Assembly (NCBI GenBank): GCA_043812055.1
Contig: JBDRMN010000001.1
Location: 1-7,175, forward strand
DNA: 7,175 bases
Origin: JBDRMN01 sp043812055
Lineage (GTDB): Bacteria; Patescibacteriota; Gracilibacteria; JAHISY01
Reading direction: 5' to 3'
Shown: in pieces, positions 1 through 4,860 of the stretch
Layout: each line of letters starts with the position of its first letter
Numbering within the stretch: position 1 is the stretch's first letter
The notes under the pieces: model-generated
Seen by the model: the letters and a program-made list of their open reading frames with translations, nothing else
What the model was told of the DNA's origin: nothing
The model's database searches: none
Program-made: the position numbers and the translations under genes

Positions 1-43
1 AACAGTTCTTGAATAGTTCTTTCTTCATTGAAAGGAGTTGGGT

Positions 44-184
44 GTGAGTACTTCTAGGCATGCTAAAGCAGGATTAGGTTGCCACCAAGATACCCTAGTC
101 CTGAAACCAAAAGGTAACCCTAATTGCTGCAATCGTAACAACCAGTTGCAAGTTACCAGTTACCAGTTGCCAGTGACTAATTAA
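44..184 (+). CDS. Unrecognised 46-aa protein, GTG start
   Basis: This is a short ORF that I do not recognise. AAAGGAG at 31-37 is one of the two clear Shine-Dalgarno sequences in the window and lies 6 nt before the GTG at 44. An in-frame TGA at 29-31 rules out a longer N-terminus, and the ORF ends with TAA at 182-184. The product begins MSTSRHAKAGLGCHQ and carries a later NPNCCNRNN stretch. The cysteines (13, 28, 29) and histidines (6, 14) could suggest a small metal-binding protein, but no family is assigned. The C-terminal residues, about QLQVTSYQLPVTN, are encoded by a heptamer array (141-178), so the native protein may have been extended or cut by the repeat. There is no transmembrane segment. 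That it is coding is an inference from the ribosome binding site and the open frame; chance is possible at this length. Confidence 0.45.
   Translation: MSTSRHAKAGLGCHQDTLVLKPKGNPNCCNRNNQLQVTSYQLPVTN
141..178. repeat. Heptamer tandem array (AGTTACC type)
   Basis: A degenerate array of period 7: ACCAGTT, then a 3-base slip, then AGTTACC (151-157), AGTTACC (158-164), AGTTGCC (165-171) and AGTGACT (172-178). It forms the 3' end of the small ORF, whose stop codon follows at 182-184. It shares the period, but not the unit, of the other arrays in the window. Confidence 0.75.
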
Positions 185-191
185 CCCATTT

Positions 192-225
192 TTCGTTCGT
201 CGCAGCGAACTACGAAGGGCAGGCG
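192..225. repeat. Palindromic dispersed repeat, copy 1
   Basis: GTTCG (195-199) pairs with CGAAC (206-210) around a 6-base loop, and a partial outer TTC/GAA extension is present. The right part, ACTACGAAGGGCAGGC (209-224), matches the reverse strand of 4045-4060 (GCTACGGAGGGCAGGC) at 14 of 16 positions, so both appear to belong to one dispersed family. It lies in the non-coding stretch between the small ORF and the LigB-like gene. Confidence 0.55.
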
Positions 226-252
226 AAATAACGATTCACCAATTAGCCAATT

Positions 253-312
253 TCCGCCATAGGCGGATCTCCTCCAGAGGCGGATGAGCCTCTGGCTCAA
301 GCCTCTGGCTGA
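253..312. repeat. Cluster of nested palindromes and a 13-nt tandem
   Basis: TCCGCC (253-258) and GGCGGA (262-267) form a tight hairpin with an ATA loop. CCAGAGGC (274-281) and GCCTCTGG (288-295) form a second with a 6-base loop. AGCCTCTGGCT occurs at 287-297 and again at 300-310, inside a 13-nt direct tandem (287-299, 300-312) with one mismatch; each copy is itself an AGCC/GGCT inverted repeat. The cluster is downstream of the minus-strand LigB-like gene and could end its transcripts, but no T-tract follows on either strand, so a classical intrinsic terminator is not supported. Apart from the repeats, 185-349 shows nothing coding. Confidence 0.6.
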
Positions 313-318
313 AACTAA

Positions 319-360
319 GTAACCCAACATCCGAACCAAGAACCAAGAACTAAGCACTAG
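319..360. repeat. Heptamer tandem array (GAACCAA type)
   Basis: Units in order are GTAACCC, AACATCC, GAACCAA, GAACCAA, GAACTAA and GCACTAG. The centre is well conserved and the edges are degenerate. The TAG stop of the minus-strand LigB-like gene (350-352) lies inside the GAACTAA unit, and its last codons, up to 360, are made of repeat sequence. Confidence 0.75.
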
Positions 361-1150
361 CCTCGAAGACCGCCACAGCGACTCCTATTCCCCCCGGCGC
401 CTCATAAGAAAGAAGCTCTTGTTTGTGGGGAATTTTTTTAAAAGCCGAAATCAATGTGACAATCGAGCGAAAACCGCATTCACCAACTTCGTCCAGCTCG
501 AAAGGATCTTGCTGCAAAATCGTGTCGGCATCCCCTGCTTGTAAAGCTTGGACAATTTTCTCATCCCACGCCACCCCAGCTGGATCGAAGCCGTGCGGTG
601 AGGACTTGGCAACTTTGTGGCTAAGTTCCCCGCTCGCGATCAGGGCAATTTTCTGCTCCGACTTGTCAGCCACTTCCCGAATAACTTCTCCCAGCTTCCC
701 ATGTTCCGGCACTCCAGCGAAAGCAACCCCCAGATTTACTATTTCGCTGTCCGGTAAACCAGCCGCTAAATAATACAACGGCACACTGCTGCCAAAATCC
801 AACTTGGCATCTTCCAGAATCGAGGTTCTGAGTCCCGCCGACTGAATCCCCTCGATCAGTTGGGCAGTCAGTAATCTGTCGCGAACGTATTCCGCTGAAC
901 TTTCTGCATCACCAAACTCTGTGAAATCGGCAGTGAAGTTCGGTTCTTTCGGAACCCGCACGACAAAACTGTCCATCTTGATCTCTGCGTGCGGAGTGAG
1001 CACGATCAAGGTGTCTGGCTTGTTTTCCTTCAATTTCAAACTCACCGCCAAGAGCGCATTGATTGTTTTCTCGAACTTTTGAACATCTTTCCCTCCGACT
1101 CCGGGAATGATCACTGGTGGATGCGGAGCGAGAATACCATGAGTAAGCAT
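350..1150 (-). CDS. LigB-like class III extradiol dioxygenase-fold protein (AmmeMemoRadiSam-associated type)
   Basis: A 266-aa protein of the class III extradiol dioxygenase (LigB/Memo) fold. The N-terminus has GILAPHPPVIIPGVG (His10), followed by LIVLTPHAEI (His54), SGELSHK (Glu175, His178), an ECGFRS stretch (residues 224-229) and a SYEAPGGIGVAV end. These fit the LigB-like half that is often fused to an AMMECR1 domain in AmmeMemoRadiSam system proteins. His10 and His54 are the likely metal ligands by analogy with LigB. No AMMECR1 domain is present, so this is the stand-alone form. A true ring-cleaving activity is doubtful; the physiological substrate of this branch is unknown to me. The ATG at 1148-1150 immediately precedes the conserved N-terminus, though no clear Shine-Dalgarno sequence is seen. 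It is transcribed divergently from the Rrf2 gene and shares its 64-bp spacer, so co-regulation is plausible. The stop codon lies in a heptamer array. Confidence 0.85.
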   Translation of the reverse strand: MLTHGILAPHPPVIIPGVGGKDVQKFEKTINALLAVSLKLKENKPDTLIVLTPHAEIKMDSFVVRVPKEPNFTADFTEFGDAESSAEYVRDRLLTAQLIEGIQSAGLRTSILEDAKLDFGSSVPLYYLAAGLPDSEIVNLGVAFAGVPEHGKLGEVIREVADKSEQKIALIASGELSHKVAKSSPHGFDPAGVAWDEKIVQALQAGDADTILQQDPFELDEVGECGFRSIVTLISAFKKIPHKQELLSYEAPGGIGVAVAVFEASA

Positions 1151-1183
1151 TGGGGAGATTTTAACAAAAGAACTTACATTTGC

Positions 1184-1206
1184 GTTTATACAAAATTAGT
1201 ATAAAC
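1184..1206. promoter_or_regulatory. 23-bp inverted repeat, probable Rrf2 operator in divergent promoter
   Basis: GTTTATAC (1184-1191) and GTATAAAC (1199-1206) are perfect 8-bp inverted arms around a 7-bp AT spacer. The site lies in the 64-bp gap between the LigB-like start (1150) and the Rrf2 start (1215). Each arm holds a TATA-like -10 core, so binding would overlap promoter elements for one or both directions. The TATAAA at 1200-1205 is so close to the ATG at 1215 that a transcript from it would be nearly leaderless. A palindrome of about this size beside an Rrf2 gene suggests autoregulation; this is inference. Confidence 0.6.
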
Positions 1207-1214
1207 TTAATCTC

Positions 1215-1601
1215 ATGCAATTCTCACGTGCAATCGAATACGCGCTACTCGGACTCACCTACCTCGCCCAGAAGGAGGCTGCCGCCAGTACCCGCGAAAT
1301 TGCCGAAAGTGAACGGCTTTCTCCTTATTTTCTTCGTAATGTTTTCCGCAAGTTGCGCGAAGCCCAGCTCATCAAACCCTACCGCGGTAAAGGTTACATT
1401 CTCAATCAAAAACCCGGCGCAATCTCTCTCCAGACGGTCGTCGAGGCCGTCGAGGGCAAAGTCAATATTCACGAGTGTCTCGAAAAAAAAAGACCCGGCT
1501 GTCTCCGCTCCCGCAACTGTCGCATCGTCTATACCCTGGGAGTTCTACAGAAAAAATTTATTACCGAGCTGAATCGTATTCACTTAAACGATCTACTCTG
1601 A
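1215..1601 (+). CDS. Rrf2-family transcriptional regulator, probable Fe-S sensor
   Basis: A 128-aa regulator with the usual Rrf2 length and order. The N-terminus MQFSRAIEYALLGLTYLA leads into a winged helix-turn-helix (about residues 25-63), with the recognition region SPYFLRNVFRKLREAQLI and a wing near YRGKGYIL. The GAISLQTVVEAVEG segment is followed by three cysteines, Cys88, Cys96 and Cys102 (C-x7-C-x5-C), the cluster-ligand pattern of Fe-S Rrf2 proteins such as RirA and Bacillus NsrR. It heads the Fe-S assembly genes nifU and nifS, so an IscR-like role is the best inference. A perfect inverted repeat just upstream is the likely operator. A run of nine A bases (1483-1491) lies between the codons for Cys88 and Cys96. 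No Shine-Dalgarno sequence precedes the ATG. The TGA stop begins an octamer array. Confidence 0.92.
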   Translation: MQFSRAIEYALLGLTYLAQKEAAASTREIAESERLSPYFLRNVFRKLREAQLIKPYRGKGYILNQKPGAISLQTVVEAVEGKVNIHECLEKKRPGCLRSRNCRIVYTLGVLQKKFITELNRIHLNDLL

Positions 1602-1639
1602 ACCCAATGACCCAAAGACCTAAAGACTTAACGACCCAA
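1600..1639. repeat. Octamer tandem array filling the rrf2-nifU spacer
   Basis: After GAACCCAA (1600-1607), four 8-base units follow: TGACCCAA, AGACCTAA, AGACTTAA and CGACCCAA (1608-1639). The array starts within the rrf2 stop codon (1599-1601) and ends two bases before the nifU ATG. The leader of nifU is therefore entirely repeat and carries no Shine-Dalgarno motif. The GACCCAA core resembles GAACCAA in the other arrays, with one extra base per unit. Confidence 0.7.
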
Positions 1640-1641
1640 GC

Positions 1642-2259
1642 ATGAACGACTGGCCTTACTCCGATATCGTTAAGGATCATTTTATGAATCCCCGCAATTT
1701 CCTGACCGGGGCTGAGCCTGATTTCAAAACCGATGGCATCGGTGAAGTCGGCTCCCCGGCCTGTGGTGATGTGATGAAGCTCTGGATCAAGGTGGACCGC
1801 AAGCGGGACAAGATCACCAACCTCAAGTGGAAAACCTTTGGTTGCGCGAGTGCAATCGGCTCTACTTCGATGCTGAGCGAAATGGTTTTGGAAAAAGGCG
1901 GGATGTTGATCGAGACTGCTTTGAAAATTACCCCGGATGATATCGCGAAACGCCTGGGCGGCCTACCCGCCCACAAAGTCCATTGTTCCGTACTGGGTGA
2001 CAAGGCTCTGCGCGAGGCGATCTTCGACTACTTCGGGAAAACTGGGCAAGTGGAACGTCTCAACAATGCTAAGCCTAAGCCGAAAATGCTTTGTAAATGC
2101 CTGGGGGTGAGTGAGCGTGAACTGGATCTCGCCATCGCTGCCGGAGACCAGACTTTCGAAGACTTTCAAAAGCGCACAAAAGCCGGCACTGGCTGTGGAG
2201 GCTGCGTGGAAAAAATTAAGCAATTGATAAAAGAGCGAACCAAGAACCAAGAACTATGA
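1642..2259 (+). CDS. nifU: NifU-type Fe-S cluster scaffold (IscU domain plus Bfd-like [2Fe-2S] domain)
   Basis: A 205-aa scaffold on which Fe-S clusters are assembled from iron and the sulfur delivered by the desulfurase encoded next to it. Residues 1-140 are the IscU/NifU N-terminal domain: YSDIVKDHFMNPRNF, the ligands Cys41 (SPACGD, with Asp43), Cys68 (FGCASAIGS) and Cys115 (LPAHKVHCSVLGD). Residues about 149-196 are a Bfd-like [2Fe-2S] domain with Cys151, Cys153, Cys185 and Cys188 (CxC and CGGC). The C-terminal Nfu domain of full nitrogen-fixation NifU is absent, so this is the two-domain form. The last seven residues (RTKNQEL) come from a heptamer array and are probably not ancestral. The TGA stop overlaps the nifS start (ATGA), suggesting translational coupling. 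Confidence 0.95.
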   Translation: MNDWPYSDIVKDHFMNPRNFLTGAEPDFKTDGIGEVGSPACGDVMKLWIKVDRKRDKITNLKWKTFGCASAIGSTSMLSEMVLEKGGMLIETALKITPDDIAKRLGGLPAHKVHCSVLGDKALREAIFDYFGKTGQVERLNNAKPKPKMLCKCLGVSERELDLAIAAGDQTFEDFQKRTKAGTGCGGCVEKIKQLIKERTKNQEL

Positions 2260-2271
2260 ACCCCGAACCAA
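2237..2271. repeat. Heptamer array forming the nifU stop and nifS start
   Basis: Five consecutive 7-base units: GAACCAA, GAACCAA, GAACTAT, GAACCCC and GAACCAA. The third and fourth contain the overlapping ATGA that ends nifU and begins nifS. The array therefore encodes the last residues of NifU (RTKNQEL) in one frame and the first of NifS (MNPEP) in another. Confidence 0.85.
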
Positions 2272-3437
2272 TCTATCTCGATCACGCCGCCACTACACCA
2301 CTCGCCCCCGAGGTGTTGAGAGCCATGCTGCCGTATCTGAAAAATGAATTCGGTAACGCCGGCTCAATCCACGGCTACGGCCAACGCGCCAAAAACGCGA
2401 TTGAACAAGCTCGCCGAGATGTTGCCGAAATCCTTTGCTGTGAGCCAGAGGAAATAATTTTCACGAGCGGCGGAACCGAGAGTGATAACCTGGCGCTGCG
2501 AGGAGTGCTGGGAAATTCACTGAAGGCCCACTTGATTATTTCAGAAATTGAGCACCACGCCGTCCTGCATGTGGCCAAAGATTTGGAAAAGCAGGGAGTG
2601 GAGGTAACGAGAATTCCTGTAAACAAGAATGGAATTATTGATCCGAAAAGGGTTGAACGAGCAATCCGACCAAACACCAAGCTGATCTCGATCATGTTGG
2701 CCAACAACGAAATCGGCACCATCCAGCCCGTTCGAGAAATCGGCAAAATGATCAGCAAGCGGAACCGAGAACCGAGAACCAAGAACCAAGAACTAATCCT
2801 GCATACTGATGCAGTCCAAGCAGGCGGAATCCTGAACCTCGATGTGCGCCACCTGAAAGTAGACCTGCTTTCACTTTCGGCTCATAAATTTTACGGACCG
2901 AAAGGGGTTGGGATTCTCTTCAAGCGCAAGGGTGTGCGGCTCACCCCCCAGATCACCGGCGGAATGCAGGAAAAAAGTTTGCGGGCCGGAACAGAAAACA
3001 TCGCCGGGATTGTCGGCTGCGCTACTGCTCTCAAGTTGGCAGAAAAAAACCGGGAACGAGAAACCCTGCGTCTGACAAAGTTGCGAGATTACTTCATCGC
3101 CAAAGTCCTGAAAGTGCTTCCTCGCAGCCAGCTCAACGGCGACCCGCAGTCTCGCCTGCCCGGCAATGCTAATCTCTCCTTTTACGGCATCGAGGGAGAA
3201 AGCATCCTGCTGCGTCTCGACTTCGAAGGTATCGCTGCCAGCAGCGGCAGCGCCTGCACGAGCGGCAGTCTCGATCCTTCGCATGTGCTAACAGCTTTGA
3301 AAATTCCCCACGAGTGGCTCCACGGCAGCGTGCGTTTCACGCTGGGTAAATCGACCGCAAAGCAGGATCTGGATCGAACAGTTACGGCTCTCAAAAAGAT
3401 TGTGAAAGACTTGCGGGCTATTTCTCCAATCAGGTAA
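2256..3437 (+). CDS. nifS: Cysteine desulfurase (NifS/IscS family)
   Basis: A 393-aa PLP-dependent enzyme, close to the usual length, converting cysteine to alanine and passing a persulfide to the adjacent NifU scaffold. Visible motifs in order: IYLDHAATTPLAPEVL (6-21), SGGTESDNLALRG (71-83), IEHHAVL with the PLP-stacking His100, ANNEIGTIQP (149-158), HTDAVQ with Asp185, SLSAHKFYGPKG with Schiff-base Lys211, GGMQEKSLRAGTENI (235-249) and SSGSACTSG with catalytic Cys334. All catalytic residues are present. Residues about 169-180 (RNREPRTKNQEL) are encoded by a heptamer array and sit between a helix and the HTDAVQ strand, where relatives have only a short turn. The start is fixed by the ATGA overlap with nifU and the conserved N-terminus. 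The gene is the last of the Fe-S operon before a palindrome and maf. Confidence 0.96.
   Translation: MNPEPIYLDHAATTPLAPEVLRAMLPYLKNEFGNAGSIHGYGQRAKNAIEQARRDVAEILCCEPEEIIFTSGGTESDNLALRGVLGNSLKAHLIISEIEHHAVLHVAKDLEKQGVEVTRIPVNKNGIIDPKRVERAIRPNTKLISIMLANNEIGTIQPVREIGKMISKRNREPRTKNQELILHTDAVQAGGILNLDVRHLKVDLLSLSAHKFYGPKGVGILFKRKGVRLTPQITGGMQEKSLRAGTENIAGIVGCATALKLAEKNRERETLRLTKLRDYFIAKVLKVLPRSQLNGDPQSRLPGNANLSFYGIEGESILLRLDFEGIAASSGSACTSGSLDPSHVLTALKIPHEWLHGSVRFTLGKSTAKQDLDRTVTALKKIVKDLRAISPIR
2762..2796. repeat. Heptamer array inside the nifS coding region
   Basis: Five perfect-period units: GAACCGA, GAACCGA, GAACCAA, GAACCAA and GAACTAA. They are read through in frame as about NREPRTKNQEL. The last three units are identical to the core of the array at 333-353 and nearly identical to 2237-2257, so the same repeat type occurs both in non-coding and in catalytic-domain coding DNA. 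Confidence 0.85.
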
Positions 3438-3441
3438 GTAC

Positions 3442-3461
3442 AGACAATTCATGAATTGTCT
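3442..3461. repeat. 20-bp perfect palindrome between nifS and maf
   Basis: AGACAATTCA is followed directly by its own reverse complement, with zero spacer. Partial pairing continues outward: 3440 with 3463, 3438 with 3465 and 3437 with 3466. It occupies half of the 41-bp nifS-maf gap. No T-tract follows, so it is not a typical intrinsic terminator; an operator or a dispersed palindromic repeat are alternatives. Confidence 0.7.
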
Positions 3462-3478
3462 CTCCTAAAAACCAATCA

Positions 3479-4036
3479 ATGAAAATTATCCTAGCTTCCA
3501 GTTCTCCCCGCCGCGCCGAGCTCCTCGAACGTCTGATCGACGATTTTGAGATCAGACCCGCCGAGATTGTCGAAGAGCTGGATCCAGCTGCATCAGCTCC
3601 AGAAAACGCTGAGCGTTTGGCGACTGCAAAAGCCCGGGCCGCTTTCGAGCCGGGCAGTCTCACCCTCGGCTTCGATACTCTCGGAATACTGGATGGCTGG
3701 ATGTTTGGCAAACCGCAGGACAAAGCAGCAGCAGTTGATTTTTTGAAAAAGCTTTCGGGTAAAACTCATCGGGTAATTTCGGCATTTTGCGCCAAGACAG
3801 ATGAGGAAGAAAAAGTTGGCAGCCAAATTAGCAAAGTAACTTTCCGTGAATTGTCCGCTGCTGAAATCGAGCAGTACGTGAAAACAAATCCAGTCACAAC
3901 ATTCGCCGGGGCTTACGCTGTCCAGGGTCCTGCCAAAACCTTCGTTCAAAAAATAGAAGGGGCGACCGACACTGTGATTGGCTTCCCGACCGCAGCAATC
4001 CGAGAACTACTTGGCAACCTAAAGCTTGAAACCTGA
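3479..4036 (+). CDS. maf: Maf family nucleoside triphosphate pyrophosphatase
   Basis: A 185-aa cytoplasmic protein of the Maf/HAM1 fold, which hydrolyses non-canonical or selected NTPs to the monophosphate and pyrophosphate. Visible motifs: ILASSSPRRAELL (4-16, the substrate-binding SSSPRR loop), EELDP (32-36), NAERLATAKARA (43-54), GFDTLGILDGWMFGKP (64-79, with the likely catalytic Asp66), LSGKTHRVISAF and FAGAYAVQGPAKTFVQKIEGATDTVIGFP. GFDT replaces the common GADT, and GAYAVQG the common GAYGIQG. Both are mild changes and activity is likely kept. The exact subclass (dTTP/UTP or 7-methyl-GTP) cannot be told. The ATG start begins the conserved MKIILASSSPRR segment, though no Shine-Dalgarno sequence is seen. 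The C-terminal LET and the TGA stop are in a heptamer array. Confidence 0.93.
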   Translation: MKIILASSSPRRAELLERLIDDFEIRPAEIVEELDPAASAPENAERLATAKARAAFEPGSLTLGFDTLGILDGWMFGKPQDKAAAVDFLKKLSGKTHRVISAFCAKTDEEEKVGSQISKVTFRELSAAEIEQYVKTNPVTTFAGAYAVQGPAKTFVQKIEGATDTVIGFPTAAIRELLGNLKLET

Positions 4037-4041
4037 AACCT
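4028..4041. repeat. Short heptamer repeat (GAAACCT x2) at the maf stop
   Basis: Two identical units GAAACCT at 4028-4034 and 4035-4041. The maf TGA stop (4034-4036) spans the junction between the two units. Confidence 0.6.
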
Positions 4042-4052
4042 CCTGCCTGCCC

Positions 4053-4092
4053 TCCGTAGCTCGAGTCCGCCGCGGCGGACGAGAGCGAAGGA
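4053..4092. repeat. GC-rich imperfect palindrome, dispersed repeat copy 2
   Basis: A perfect 16-bp palindrome (GTCCGCCG plus its complement, 4065-4080) is extended by GCTC/GAGC (4059-4062 with 4083-4086) and TCC/GGA (4053-4055 with 4090-4092) around short mismatches. It lies between the convergent genes maf and the TraC-like gene, so it may act as a two-way terminator stem, although no T-tract follows on either side. Its left flank matches the 209-224 repeat in reverse orientation. Confidence 0.65.
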
Positions 4093-4096
4093 CGGG

Positions 4097-4131
4097 TTCC
4101 CTGTTCCCTGTAACCTGTTCCCTAGTTAGGT
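4097..4131. repeat. Heptamer tandem array (TTCCCTG type)
   Basis: Units are TTCCCTG, TTCCCTG, TAACCTG, TTCCCTA and a degenerate GTTAGGT. The TAA stop of the minus-strand TraC-like gene (4126-4128) is in the last unit, so the array covers the 3' end of that gene. Confidence 0.75.
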
Positions 4132-4848
4132 TGTGGCTTTCTTTGCCGTTCGTGCATCCGTCAGATCCAGATCCTCTATGTGCTCAGCTTTTTCGTTACG
4201 TGCAGTCAGGGGATTGTAAATCCCGTAAAAAAGTCGGATCAGCCCCGGAGTTTCGAGCCGGCGAACGCTAAGCCCACAATTCTCCAGCCCTCCTGTGACG
4301 ACATCCACTCTTTGGTTGAGCTTCTTGGCAATGTCGCCAAATTCCTTTTTGCGCTGCCGGAAGGATCCCTCTGAGTCAGCCGGATGGATATAGTTCCAGA
4401 AATTCTGGAAGATGTTGAGCGTCCCGGAGCGAGACGGATCGAAGGGGATCACCACATAAAAACTCTTTTCCATGATATCGGTGAATTCCACCAAGCGGCG
4501 TACGTACTCAGAGTATTCTGCAATCTGACCTTTGAGCAAATCATTACGTTGTTTCTTGCCGGCTTCTTTGAGCTTGTCGAGATAGTTGGAAATATCAAGC
4601 TTCTTGCTGCGTACCACGATCTGAATCGGAAACTCCAGTGAATTAAGAAAATTCTGGTAAGAGGCGACCAAGGCATTTTGTTCCTCCTCTGATTTGAGAT
4701 TCACGTTGACGCTGTCGACTTCGAGCACGGCTCGAATCCCACCGTTTTTTAGCACCACGGTATTGTCGTGGATCTCAGCGATGCGGAGATACAGCTGGGT
4801 GCTCTGTTGAGCATTTTTGTGCGAACTTTGGTGAATGGTGTCAGCCAT
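4126..4848 (-). CDS. TraC-like / VirB4 N-terminal-like type IV secretion protein
   Basis: A 240-aa protein resembling the stand-alone TraC-like domain encoded next to PrgI genes in CPR genomes, equivalent to the N-terminal non-ATPase part of VirB4/TraC. Telling stretches are YLRIAEIHDNTVVLKNGGIRA (20-40), LKSEEEQNALVASYQNFLNS (51-70), FPIQIVVRSKKLDISNYL (73-90) and KSFYVVIPFDPSRSG (128-142). There is no Walker A or B motif, so it cannot itself be the ATPase. It starts 12 nt after the stop of the PrgI-family gene and is clearly in the same transcription unit. The usual following VirB4 ATPase gene is missing here: the next gene is maf, converging. It probably works at the inner membrane with PrgI in DNA or protein transfer; this is inferred from context and similarity as I remember it. 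Confidence 0.85.
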   Translation of the reverse strand: MADTIHQSSHKNAQQSTQLYLRIAEIHDNTVVLKNGGIRAVLEVDSVNVNLKSEEEQNALVASYQNFLNSLEFPIQIVVRSKKLDISNYLDKLKEAGKKQRNDLLKGQIAEYSEYVRRLVEFTDIMEKSFYVVIPFDPSRSGTLNIFQNFWNYIHPADSEGSFRQRKKEFGDIAKKLNQRVDVVTGGLENCGLSVRRLETPGLIRLFYGIYNPLTARNEKAEHIEDLDLTDARTAKKATT

Positions 4849-4860
4849 TTTTAGCAGAAT

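Noticed and set aside
141..360. CRISPR-like array
   Set aside because: The repeats are 7 bases long and directly tandem, without unique spacers, and no cas gene is near.
423..773. 116-codon plus-strand ORF
   Set aside because: It is antisense to the LigB-like gene, with low-complexity serine-rich translation and no motif.
1180..1572. Alternative 130-codon frame over the Rrf2 gene
   Set aside because: The 1215 frame carries the complete Rrf2 domain and cysteine pattern. The other frame is only of interest as the product of slippage in the A run.
3438..3478. Intrinsic terminator after nifS
   Set aside because: The palindrome is strong, but what follows is TCTCCTAAAA rather than a T-tract, and the stem is AT-rich with no loop.
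4053..4092. tRNA or structured RNA gene
   Set aside because: It is a simple near-symmetric palindrome without a cloverleaf, anticodon arm or CCA end.
4026..4271. 81-codon plus-strand ORF spanning the maf/TraC-like junction
   Set aside because: It runs through the palindrome and heptamer array and then antisense to the TraC-like gene. There is no ribosome site and no homology that I recognise.
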